Positions 42,884 to 51,752 of a stretch of 64,000 bases of DNA are shown here, one piece after another; the stretch's first letter is position 1; each line of letters opens with the position of its first letter. A model generated the notes under the pieces. It was given only the letters and a program-made list of their open reading frames with translations, was not told the DNA's origin and made no database searches. The stretch lies in contig CAZEJK010000004.1 of the NCBI GenBank assembly GCA_964512045.1, positions 1 to 64,000 of the forward strand, given 5' to 3'. Source of the stretch: CAZEJK01 sp964512045 (GTDB taxonomy: Bacteria > Acidobacteriota > Thermoanaerobaculia > Thermoanaerobaculales > Sulfomarinibacteraceae). Position numbers and translations under genes: made by a program.

Positions 42884-45033
42884 TGCGGTGCTCAGCCAAC
42901 CACACCGTGCATGCGATCGGGTGCGTGATCGCGCTGACGGCTCTCGGCGCTGCCTGCCGAGGCGAGCAGCCATTGAACCTCCTGCTGATCACCCTCGACA
43001 CCACCCGCGCGGATCGGATCGGCTGTTACGGCAACTCCGCGATCGAGACGCCGCACCTCGACCGGCTGGCAACCGACGGAGTTCGATTTGCCAACGCCAT
43101 GAGCCCGGTCCCGATCACAACGCCGTCGCACGCCACGATCCTCACTGGACGGTATCCGCTCGCCCACGGGGTTCGCGACAACGGGCTGTTCGTGCTCGGC
43201 GACGAGCAGACGACATTGGCAGAGCTCCTGCACGACGCTGGCTACGCCACAGGTGCCGCGATCGGAGCGTTCCCGCTGACCGCGCAGTTCGGCCTCGATC
43301 AGGGCTTCGAGCTGTACGACGACCACCTCGCCGCCGCCTTCCAGAGCTACCTGGGCGGTCGCGGTTCTCTGAAGAAGGATCTGTTCTTCGATGAACGCCC
43401 GGCAGCCCGGGTCAACGAGGCCATCCTTCCATGGCTCGACGACCAGAAGGACCGGCCGTTCTTCGCATGGGTGCACTACTTCGACCCCCACCAACCGTTC
43501 GAGCCCCAGCCGCCGTTCGATCAGCTGTACGCACATGACCTCTACGACGGCGAGATTGCGTACACGGACCGCTGCATCGGCTACCTTCTCCAGCGACTTG
43601 AGGGTTCCGGAGCGCTCGATCGAACCCTGGTCGTGGTGGTGGGCGACCACGGCGAAGGGCTCGGCGAGCACAACGAGGTGACCCACGCCATTCTCGCCTA
43701 CAACTCGACCCTCCACGTGCCGCTGATCGTGCGTCCTCCCGGAGGCGCCGGGCCGGCCGGCCGGGTCGTGGAGCAACGCGTCTCCACGGTCGACGTGCTG
43801 CCGACGATCCTTGATCTTTTGAACGTCACCCGACCCGACGGGCTCCAGGGAAGATCGCTGGCTCCGCTATGGAACGACTCAGCGCCCGGCGCCGCCCCAC
43901 CCGCGCACTACGCCGAGAACCTCTCCCCTCGTCTGACCCACGGTTGGGGAGAGCTCAGAGTGCTGTTCGACGGCGCCCTGAAGTACATCCACGGACCCCG
44001 GCCCGAGCTCTTCGACCTCGCCGCGGACCCGGCCGAGACCAACGATCTCTCCGCCGAGCGGCCAGACGACGTCCTCCGGATGAGGGCGACCCTCGAGGAG
44101 CTCATCTCCGAGCTCACAGTCGCGGGTATCAGCACTGCAATGCCGTTGGATGAGGGAGTCCGCCATCAGCTCGAGGCTCTAGGCTACCTGCACAGTGCAG
44201 GCGAGGTCGACACGGAGATCACAGAGCAGCTCCTCGAGGGCGGCATCGCACCTCAAGATCGGGTCGGCGACATCAACGATCTCAGCGCCGCAAAGCACCT
44301 GCTCTACGACCGGCGAGCCGCCGATGCCCTGGTGTACACCGCGAAGCTCGCCCGAGCCAACCCCACGAGCCCGATGTACCTGGAGCTCCACGCCTCTGCC
44401 CTGAGCGAGCTTGGCCGAATCGAAGAGGCGTGGGACGTCGTCCAGCGCCTGTCGACCTTCCGCGAGGCATCGGAGACCTTGATTCTCCGGCTCACAGCGC
44501 AGCGGTTCGAGCAGGGGCAGCGCGACTCCACGGTCGCGTTCTTGAAGGAGCGCATCGCGAGCCAGCCGAGCGCCAACAGCCTCTGGCTCCTCGCATCGCT
44601 GTATCAACAGCTGGGAGAGCTCTCTGAAGCCCGGTCACTGCTCGATCGTGCGCTCGCCGAGGATCCGCTGTTCGTTCCGGCCCGAATCGACCGCGCGGTG
44701 CTGCTCGATCAGAGCGGCCAGCGGAACGAGGCCGAGCGCGAGTTCGTACGCAGCATCGAGGACTCTCCCTACTTCGCGAAGGCGCACTACAACTTCGGCA
44801 CCTTCCTGCTGCGTTCGAGCCGCTACGCGGAGGCCCAGGACCACTTTCACCGCGCGGTGGCTCTCGCTCCACGCTACCTCAAGGCCCACCTGGCACTGGT
44901 AGCGGCCCATCTGGCAGCGATGGAGCTGGATCCAGCGAACGCAGCCTACGCCAGGTTGCGCCAGCTGGCGCCAGACAGCGAAGCGACACGCACCGCTGCC
45001 GAGCTGCTTGCTGAGGCCCACGCCACAGGCTGA
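42883..45033 (+). CDS. Sulfatase-fold hydrolase with TPR tail, lipoprotein
   Basis: A 716-residue lipoprotein (lipobox ALGAACRGE, Cys25). Residues 30-420 are a sulfatase/phosphodiesterase superfamily domain (LLITLDTTRADRIGCYGN, SHATILTGRYPLAHGV, WVHYFDPHQPFEP, VVVVGDHGEGLGEHNE). The nucleophile position is Thr79 (PITTPSHA), not Cys or Ser, so formylglycine formation is not possible; a phosphodiester, phosphonate or other leaving group is more likely. The C-terminal 250 residues carry TPR repeats (ALGYLHSAGEVDTE through YNFGTFLLRSSRYAEAQDHF). It follows the foldase directly and ends the operon. Confidence 0.88.
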   Translation: MRCSANHTVHAIGCVIALTALGAACRGEQPLNLLLITLDTTRADRIGCYGNSAIETPHLDRLATDGVRFANAMSPVPITTPSHATILTGRYPLAHGVRDNGLFVLGDEQTTLAELLHDAGYATGAAIGAFPLTAQFGLDQGFELYDDHLAAAFQSYLGGRGSLKKDLFFDERPAARVNEAILPWLDDQKDRPFFAWVHYFDPHQPFEPQPPFDQLYAHDLYDGEIAYTDRCIGYLLQRLEGSGALDRTLVVVVGDHGEGLGEHNEVTHAILAYNSTLHVPLIVRPPGGAGPAGRVVEQRVSTVDVLPTILDLLNVTRPDGLQGRSLAPLWNDSAPGAAPPAHYAENLSPRLTHGWGELRVLFDGALKYIHGPRPELFDLAADPAETNDLSAERPDDVLRMRATLEELISELTVAGISTAMPLDEGVRHQLEALGYLHSAGEVDTEITEQLLEGGIAPQDRVGDINDLSAAKHLLYDRRAADALVYTAKLARANPTSPMYLELHASALSELGRIEEAWDVVQRLSTFREASETLILRLTAQRFEQGQRDSTVAFLKERIASQPSANSLWLLASLYQQLGELSEARSLLDRALAEDPLFVPARIDRAVLLDQSGQRNEAEREFVRSIEDSPYFAKAHYNFGTFLLRSSRYAEAQDHFHRAVALAPRYLKAHLALVAAHLAAMELDPANAAYARLRQLAPDSEATRTAAELLAEAHATG

Positions 45034-45188
45034 TCGTCAGTAAGGCCCGGTCGGTCCGACCAGCAGGGGCGCGTCACCCGTGCAACGGCCCCGTGACCTC
45101 TCGCGACTGTACTCATGTTGATTGACAAGGTGACGTACTGGTCCCTAGCTTGAAAGGAGCGGATCCAAGATGAAAGGGGGATCAATGG

Positions 45189-45877
45189 ATGATGGAACAG
45201 CAGATGGTCTTGCGTATGAGATCAACAGTCGTGGCATCCTTGGTTTGTCTTCTCTTGGCTGGCCTCAGCGTTGCAGGAGAACAACGGTCCGATCAACACG
45301 ATGTGCTGCAGCTGCCGACCCTCGAAGGGAAGGCGACGCTGGCCGCGTCGCGGTCTACATTCCAATCGTTTGGCGAACCCTATGCGCATGACGCCCGTGG
45401 GCAGTCTCTGACCACAAGGGTCGCTTCAGGTTGAGGCGTTTCGGGGCCCTCAGCGATCGGCGCCGAAACGGGTCGTCGTGCCCCTCGACGGCGAGACGCC
45501 CGTTGTCGAGCCAAAGCTCCGAGAGATGCTGAGCGTCAGCGGAAAGGTGGAAACACCCGAGCGGACGCCCGCTGCAGGCGCGGAGGTCATGGCCGTTGGA
45601 ACAGACACGCGCCGGACCATGAGCAAGCAGGCCGATTCGAACGGCCGATTTCTGATGGACGGCTTTGACGACGAAGCTCGCCACGGGAGAATGGCGCTTC
45701 ATGGCAGCGTTCGAGGGAAGCCAAGCTGAACCCATCAAGAACGACATCGTTTGAACTACGACCACCAGACCCCCCATTCGCCTCCCAATCGGCAACTACA
45801 CCATCACGACAGATGGAGGAACCGCCGAGACCCTGGTCGTCACCGAGGCCGGAGTGAACTGGAGCCTCGGTGACTAG
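45189..45877 (+). pseudogene. Frameshifted exported protein with carboxypeptidase-regulatory-like domain
   Basis: Three pieces in three frames read as one decayed gene. 45189-45434 starts with a signal peptide (STVVASLVCLLLAGLSVAG). 45478-45729 contains LSVSGKVETPERTPAAGAEV and ADSNGRFLMDGF, a carboxypeptidase-regulatory-like start. 45776-45877 reads IRLPIGNYTITTDGGTAETL and ends in TAG. At least two frameshifts separate them. An upstream TTGACA at 45122 is a possible old promoter. It may have been a secreted protein like the intact one at 40255. The 155 bp between the sulfatase-TPR gene and this remnant hold only a short palindrome at 45049-45061. Confidence 0.65.
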
Positions 45878-45944
45878 GGCAACGAAACTCAACCCTCCGG
45901 CGCCTCCTCCTCCTCCTCGGTCGACCGCCAACGCCCCCCCAACC

Positions 45945-45973
45945 TTGCGAAGAGACGGAGACCAACATAAAAT
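45945..45973 (+). promoter_or_regulatory. Promoter of the RHH/MazF module
   Basis: TTGCGA (45945-45950), a 17-nt spacer and TAAAAT (45968-45973). Only 6 nt separate the -10 box from the antitoxin ATG at 45980, so the message is probably leaderless. Confidence 0.6.
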
Positions 45974-45979
45974 ATCCAC

Positions 45980-46213
45980 ATGAGAGCTATACAGATCACT
46001 GTGGACGAGAGGCTCCTGGCGGCGCTGGACGCCGATGAGGAGGTTCAGCGGCTCGGACGATCGGCGGTGCTGCGTCGAGCTGCCACCGAGTACCTGCGAC
46101 GTCGCGCCGCGGAGCGCGTCGCCGAGTCCTACCAGCGGGCCTACGGTGAGACTCCAGGGCTCGGAGCAGAGTTCGAGGGGTGGGAAGGTGAAGGCCGATG
46201 GCCGGACGAGTGA
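45980..46213 (+). CDS. Ribbon-helix-helix antitoxin of a MazF module
   Basis: A 77-residue protein. MRAIQITVDERLLAALDADEE followed by RLGRSAVLRRAATEYLRRRA is a CopG-type ribbon-helix-helix. The acidic tail (GLGAEFEGWEGEGRWPDE) is the likely toxin-binding segment. It overlaps the toxin gene by 16 bp. Confidence 0.87.
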   Translation: MRAIQITVDERLLAALDADEEVQRLGRSAVLRRAATEYLRRRAAERVAESYQRAYGETPGLGAEFEGWEGEGRWPDE

Positions 46214-46527
46214 GGCGCGGCGAGATCTGGATGTACGCCTTCCGCCGACCGGACAAGCAGCGGCCGGTCCTGGTGCTCACTCGTCAGCAGGTGATCGGCC
46301 TGCTGCGGACGGTCATGGTCGCACCCGTCACGTCGACGGTGCATGGTGCTCCCAGCGAGGTTGTCGTCGGCGTCGAGGAGGGGCTCAAGCACACCTCGGC
46401 GGTCAACCTGGATCATGTCCAGACCGTCGCGCAGAAAGACCTCCACCAGTTCGTCGGCCGAGTGAGTCCCCAGAGGATGTACGAGGTGTGCGCCGCTCTG
46501 GCCATCGCCGTCGGTTGCCAGGACTGA
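46198..46527 (+). CDS. MazF/PemK-family mRNA interferase
   Basis: A 109-residue endoribonuclease toxin. The family motifs RVRRGEIWMYAFRRPDKQRP, VLVLTRQQVI, TVMVAPVTSTVHGAPSEVV and HTSAVNLDHVQTVAQKDL are all present in order, including the GEIW and Arg-rich catalytic loop and the conserved Asp-His after SAVNL. Length is normal. It is coupled to the upstream RHH antitoxin by overlap. Confidence 0.92.
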   Translation: MAGRVRRGEIWMYAFRRPDKQRPVLVLTRQQVIGLLRTVMVAPVTSTVHGAPSEVVVGVEEGLKHTSAVNLDHVQTVAQKDLHQFVGRVSPQRMYEVCAALAIAVGCQD

Positions 46528-46620
46528 CGGATCTGCGCGCTTCCGACACGTCTCACGTCATCAGGGACGCCGCACGACAGACAGATGAGCTACCGGTCAG
46601 CCAGGCGGCAAGGGCTCGCG

Positions 46621-48222
46621 CTACCGACCCGCGACCCCTTCGAGAAACGAACGACACCGCTCGCGCTGGGGAGCATCCGGAGTGTTTTCGAACCGCTCGC
46701 ATTGGGCGAGCACGTCACTGCGAAGTGCGCTGACGACCGTTGCGCCGGGCTCGTTCGCAGCCCAGGAGACGAGCGCCCGTTCGAGGGCCTGCAGATAGGT
46801 GGAGTTGCGTCCGGCGAAGGCGTCTTCGGAGGCCATCACCTGTTCGAGGAGCTGTCGTGTAGCCGCCTCGACCGCAGGCGCATCGTCCGGTGTCAGCTCG
46901 ATGAGCTTCTCGACGTAGCCCGCGCCCCACTTCACGGCGCTGGACCCACCGCCCGATCGCTCCCAGGCCATCCGGTGCCACTCCAGCGCAACGTCCGGGC
47001 GATCTGCTGACAGGTCGCCGAGCAGCGACAGGAAGTAGTGCGGCGCGACCGCCGCGTCCAGGTGCTCGTCGAGCAGTGCCTCCGCCGCCTCCGGCTGGCC
47101 GGCCATGATCGTCAGCCAGACGGCCATGTTGAGCACGGTCTGCAGCTCTCCAGGCTCATTGGCACCCGCAAGTGCTTCCTCGACGCGCGTCTCCACCTTT
47201 TGCACAAGGCTTGCGGGAACCGTGGGATCATCAGACGTCGCCTCGAGCGCCAGGAGGTCGAACTCCGGCATGAACGCGTACAGCTGCTCCGAAGCGGTAA
47301 AATCGGGGTGATCCTGCAGCTCGCGAGCCACCGTCCGCCACCTCGCCACCAGCTCGTCCCTTCCCGGCGAAGGCTCCGGCTCCAGCACGCTGACGACGTG
47401 TCTGGCTCGCAGCGTCAGGAAGACCTTGTTCTCCGGCCAACGATCGGGCTGGTTGAGCAGCTCCAGCACGCCGGCACGCAGCTCCGAGCGCTGCACAGCG
47501 GACAGCTCGGCGCGCGGACGACCCCGTCGGGTCGGCTCTGCACCCGAAAGTAACGGGGTCGCGCTGTCTAGCACCAGGGTCATGAAACGCAGCCTCGCCC
47601 GCTCGAGCTCGGGCGGCGTCTCGACGTAGAGCGTCCAGAAGGTGTCCCGGGCCTCCTCTGGCGACCAGTCCGCGTGCGGATCCTGGCTCCACGAGTGGAA
47701 AGCGATCAGCTCCACGTCCTCCTGATCAGCGTCGGCCGGACCCCGCTGCATGACGTTCGCCAGGACCTCCTGGACCGGTCGGAACTCGGACACCGCGGCG
47801 ATCAGCAGCTCACCGTACTGCTGCGGCGGGACATCGGTCGGCATCCTGTACAGCTCGACGCCGGCGGACGAGAACAGGATCACCGTCGGGTAGCTGGTGA
47901 TCCCGAACCGCTCTCCCAGCAGCTGTGCCCGCTCGGTATCGCCATCGAGGTACACCGGCACGAACTGCCGGATCCCTTCGAGAAACGCGGGCTGCGTGAA
48001 CACGTTGTTTCTCAGGTTGTGGCACGGAGGACACCAGTCCGCCCCCCAGTAGAGGAACAGCGGCATGCCGTCCTGTGCGGCCTGAGCAAACGCCTCCTCC
48101 ACCCCGCCTTCGAACCAGGCAATCTGCTCGTGCTGCACTACCTGCTGAGCCGGCTGCGGCGCACCGCACGCGGCCAGCACGACGAGCAAGGCCGCCAACG
48201 CGACCGTGATGATCCGTTGCAT
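46621..48222 (-). CDS. Thioredoxin-fold lipoprotein
   Basis: A 533-residue lipoprotein (lipobox LVVLAACGAP, Cys19). Residues 35-150 are a thioredoxin domain with the active pair Cys64-x-x-Cys67 in WGADWCPPCHNLRNNVF and the cis-Pro region GITSYPTVILF. The remaining 380 residues are helical with no clear family. The Pro-Pro between the cysteines resembles DsbD-gamma and SoxW-like reductases, suggesting a periplasmic reductant or disulfide role. It lies 107 bp downstream of a TonB receptor on the same strand and may be co-expressed with it. Confidence 0.87.
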   Translation of the reverse strand: MQRIITVALAALLVVLAACGAPQPAQQVVQHEQIAWFEGGVEEAFAQAAQDGMPLFLYWGADWCPPCHNLRNNVFTQPAFLEGIRQFVPVYLDGDTERAQLLGERFGITSYPTVILFSSAGVELYRMPTDVPPQQYGELLIAAVSEFRPVQEVLANVMQRGPADADQEDVELIAFHSWSQDPHADWSPEEARDTFWTLYVETPPELERARLRFMTLVLDSATPLLSGAEPTRRGRPRAELSAVQRSELRAGVLELLNQPDRWPENKVFLTLRARHVVSVLEPEPSPGRDELVARWRTVARELQDHPDFTASEQLYAFMPEFDLLALEATSDDPTVPASLVQKVETRVEEALAGANEPGELQTVLNMAVWLTIMAGQPEAAEALLDEHLDAAVAPHYFLSLLGDLSADRPDVALEWHRMAWERSGGGSSAVKWGAGYVEKLIELTPDDAPAVEAATRQLLEQVMASEDAFAGRNSTYLQALERALVSWAANEPGATVVSALRSDVLAQCERFENTPDAPQRERCRSFLEGVAGR

Positions 48223-48328
48223 CCGTCATGTCCCTTCGTTGCACCGTAGCGCTGCCCGCGACGCCGCTGTGAGAGTGACCCACGGAGCGGCGAAGCTGGA
48301 GTCAGGCGTTACGGGGTGCCGTTGAGGC

Positions 48329-50750
48329 TCAGTAGCGGTACTTCACCTTCAGCCCGATGGTCCGCGGTCGCACGCTCGACACCCGCACCGCCTGCTCGGC
48401 ATCCGGCGACCCGGACCCTCGCGAGGCGCCTGGAAAGACCTGGAGGTACGGGACCTCATCGGTCACGTTCTCGAGCACGAGCTTGAGCTCCCACGGTCCG
48501 AAGACCACACCGGCAGAGGCGTTGACCACGTCCTGGGCTGGGATCGGCACCGCACCGTCGCCGCGGTTGAACCCTTCGGTCGTCGTCGCGTCCTTGTGCC
48601 AGTAGTTGGCCCGAGCGAAGCCGACCAGCGTGTTGGAGATCGCGAAGTCGTAGCCCACGTCGAGCGCCCAGGTGTTCTCCGGGGTGCGGCGAAGGGTGTC
48701 ACCCTTCTCCACCAACGCACCGACACCGGGGAAGATCACTGCATCCTCGGTGAACTCGTTGTCGTTGTAAGTGAAGCTCCCTGCCAGGTACACGCCGCGT
48801 GCGATCAGGTCCTGCGTCGCGAGCTCGATCTCGAACCCTTCTGCATCGAGATCGGAGGCGTTGGCGGTGAAGGCGAACTGTCCGATCGAGTCGAACACGA
48901 CCGTCTGCACATCCTGCCACTCCATAGTGTAGATGGCCGAGTTGAGCTGCGCTCGACCGTCAAACAAGGTCGACTTGAAGCCGATCTCGTAGTTGACGAG
49001 CCGGTCCGGTTCAAACTTCAGGAACTCCAGCGAGCTGTTCCAGTCCGGGCCCACGAACGGGTTGAAGCCGCCGATCCGAAAGCCCTCGGAGCGGGTGGCG
49101 TACAGCAGCGCGTCGCCGCCGAGGCGTCGGGTCAGCTGGATCTTGTAGAAGCTGTCCTCGTCGCCGACGGTCCCCGTCTCCTGCCCGAAGCTGGTGCCGA
49201 GGAAGACCGTGTCCTGGTCGTTGTCGACCTCCCAATCGAAGAACCTGGCGCCGACGAGAAGCTGCCACCGATCGGTGAAGTCGTAGCTGACCTCGCCGAA
49301 CAGCGCTCGTTCCGAAAAGCTCTCGGGCCCGCCCTGATAGTACACGAGCGCCCCATCTCCGATCGCTGTCGGTGTGTCCGGCGACGTCGGGTCCTGCCGC
49401 TCATACGTCTCGATGAGGTCGATCTCGTCCAGGTCATCCGCGTACACCCCGACGATCCAGCTCCACGGGCCGTCACCCACCGACGACAGGCGCAGCTCGT
49501 GGGTCCACGACTGCTGCTCGAGGATCGTGTCGGTCTTGGCGACCGGGATGAAGCCGAAGAAGCTCCGCTCCGCATCGGAGTAGACGTTGGTCAGATCGAA
49601 GTACGATCCCCAGTAGCCAATCTCTCCCCAGCCCAGATCCGCATCGACGATGAGGTTGACCAGATCGTACTCCTGGTCGGCCGGCAGCTCGGTGAACGGC
49701 GAGTCGGATTTGTACTCGCCGAGATCGGGCATGAAGTAGTTCGGAGCGTCGGCGTGCAGGTCGTTGCCGTGATAGATCGTCGTCACCGTGACGGCGTCGG
49801 ACAGCTGATAGAGCAACGACAGGCGCCACGCCGTCTCCTCAACGTCGTTGACATCGTCGACACCCGTGGCGATGTTGTCGACGTACCCTTTGTCCTGGAC
49901 ATGCTGCGCCGCGACGCGGAGACCGAGGACATCCTGGATGAGGGGAACGTTGACGTACCCGCTCAGCCGGCTGCTGAGACCGCTGGTGCTCTCACTGGAG
50001 TACATGTCGGCCTCGACGCTCGCATCGAACCGCGACGGATCCGGCCGGTTCGACCGGTAGTAGATCAGCCCGCCGATCGCCTGCGATCCCCACAGCGTCC
50101 CCTGCGGCCCACGCAGCACCGAGATCTCCCCGATGTCGAACAGCTTGTAGTTACTTCCGAACCTCGGCGCCCCGTCCAGGTACTGCGCCACCACCCCGAC
50201 CGTGTTGTCGGCCACCGGCGACAGACCACGGATGGACGCCACCTCTTGTCCGCGGCCCGGGCCGCCGTTGTCGATAAAGTTGGTGCTCGGCACCTGCACG
50301 ATGAACTCGTCGAAGTCCACCACGTCGAGCCGCTCGAGCTTCGCCCCGTCGAACGCCGTGATGCTCAGTGCAAGGTCCTGGGCATCCNNNNNNNNNNCGC
50401 CTCGTGCTCGTCGTCGCATCGAAGAAGAAGAGATCGCGGCCAGCGGCCGTCACCAGAATCTCGCCCATGACGACCGGCATCTCGTCAGTGGACCGTGCGG
50501 CCGGCTCCTCTTCGTCCTCCCGGTCTGCGCTCTCCTCGCTTTCAGTCTGAGAGTCCTCCTGGCCGGACGCGCCAGCAGGTGACGTGCTGGCACTCTGGAT
50601 GCCGTCGCGAACAGCATCCTGATCCTGGCTCGTCGCCTGCTCGCCACCGTTTGACTGCTCACACGGCTCCACGGCGCCGGCACATGGCGCCATCAGCGCC
50701 AACACGGCAAGCAGGACCGCACCCACGACGGAAAAGATAGATCGGAACAT
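48329..50750 (-). CDS. TonB-dependent receptor (interrupted by assembly gap)
   Basis: An outer-membrane receptor of about 800 residues. The first part (50750-50398) has a signal peptide (VVGAVLLAVLALMAPCAGA), an acidic Glu/Ser-rich linker and GEILVTAAGRD, the usual plug entrance. After the gap the plug continues (LALSITAFDGAKLERLDVVD, QEVASIRGLSPVADN, LFDIGEISVLRGPQGTLWGS), followed by the barrel and a terminal RPRTIGLKVKYRY. The frames on either side of the Ns differ, so the written gap length is wrong, not the gene. It lies downstream of a LytTR two-component pair and may be its target. Confidence 0.88.
50388..50397. other. Assembly gap (10 N)
   Basis: Ten Ns inside the plug domain of the TonB receptor. 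The reading frame shifts across them. Confidence 0.95.
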
Positions 50751-50809
50751 CGCCCCCTCCTTCGTTCCACGCAAACTCGGAAGACCCCACACTCGCTGTC
50801 CTCGAACAA

Positions 50810-50856
50810 CCTGCAGACTACCTACAGACACGTTGCGCCTTGGTGCTGTCTGCAGG
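50810..50856. promoter_or_regulatory. Repeated CCTGCAGAC boxes, candidate LytTR binding site
   Basis: CCTGCAGAC (50810-50818) is followed 11 bp later by CCTACAGAC (50821-50829) and then by the inverted GTCTGCAGG (50848-50856). They lie 60-106 bp before the TonB receptor ATG and just after the response-regulator gene. LytTR regulators usually bind paired direct repeats upstream of their targets. Confidence 0.45.
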
Positions 50857-50923
50857 CAAGTGGAAATCGCTGAGCCGCGGAAACTGACGCCAGAGCGGAC
50901 TGGCTGGCGACGAACAGTCCCGC

Positions 50924-51748
50924 TCAGCGTTCCGAGCCGGGGGACGACCTCCTGCTCATCGCCATACGAAACTGGTCGCGGTACGTGCGGCTGACACGCA
51001 ACACCGTTCCGTTACGGAGATGCACCTCACAGTCGCCGTGATGGAGCGACTGCAGCCTGTCCACGCTGTCGAGCCGGACGATCGCGCGCCGGTGGATCCG
51101 GGCGAAGAGGTGCGGATCGAGCACCTTCTCGAGCTGCGCCATGCTCTCCCGGAGGAGAACGTACTTTCCACCGATATGCAGCCGAACGTAGTCCCCGGAT
51201 GCCTCGATCCAGTCCACCGACCGGACGTTGACGGGCACCTCGCCGTCCTGGGTCGGCACCAGGAATCGAACCAGATAGCCCTCTTGCTGAGGCGACTGCC
51301 CACTGTCTGCGAAGGTCGACCGGCGCTGGTCGAGATCCGTCATCAGCTCCTTCAGCTGACGGCTCAGCCGGACGGCGTGCAGTCTCTCGAGACGGGCCCG
51401 CGCCCGATCGACAGCGAGCAGGAACCTGGCCTGCTCGATCGGCTTGAGGATGTAGTCGACGACGTTGACCTCGAACGCGTCGATGGCGTGTGCCTCATAT
51501 GCAGTCACGAGCACAACGGCGGGAACCGCTTCCGGTCCGATCCTGCGCAGCATCTGGATGCCGTCAACACCCGGCATCTGCACGTCGAGGAAGAGAAGAT
51601 CTGGAGGATCCGACTCGATGGCGCTCATCGCGTCGGCGGCATTGCCGTACTCTCCGATGATCTCGATGTCGCCCATGGGCTCCAGTCGCAGGCGGATCCC
51701 CTCCCGTGCCGGCGGCTCGTCGTCCACGATCATCGTCCGAACAGCCAC
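50924..51748 (-). CDS. LytTR response regulator
   Basis: A 274-residue regulator. The receiver domain has the acidic pair in MIVDDEPPAREG, phosphorylatable Asp55 in LLFLDVQMPGVDG and YILKPIEQ. The LytTR DNA-binding domain occupies about 165-265 (RSVDWIEASGDYVRLHIGG, HLFARIHRRAIVRLDSVDRL, RVSRTYRDQF). It begins 4 bp after the histidine kinase stop, forming an operon. Likely targets are the TonB receptor and thioredoxin lipoprotein downstream. Confidence 0.94.
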   Translation of the reverse strand: MAVRTMIVDDEPPAREGIRLRLEPMGDIEIIGEYGNAADAMSAIESDPPDLLFLDVQMPGVDGIQMLRRIGPEAVPAVVLVTAYEAHAIDAFEVNVVDYILKPIEQARFLLAVDRARARLERLHAVRLSRQLKELMTDLDQRRSTFADSGQSPQQEGYLVRFLVPTQDGEVPVNVRSVDWIEASGDYVRLHIGGKYVLLRESMAQLEKVLDPHLFARIHRRAIVRLDSVDRLQSLHHGDCEVHLRNGTVLRVSRTYRDQFRMAMSRRSSPGSER

Positions 51749-51752
51749 CCTG

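Noticed and set aside
45049..45061. Palindrome GGTCGG-T-CCGACC as a possible seventh TetR operator
   Set aside because: It lacks the ATACCGA half-site and the 4-bp centre, and no gene starts just downstream with a matching -10 box.
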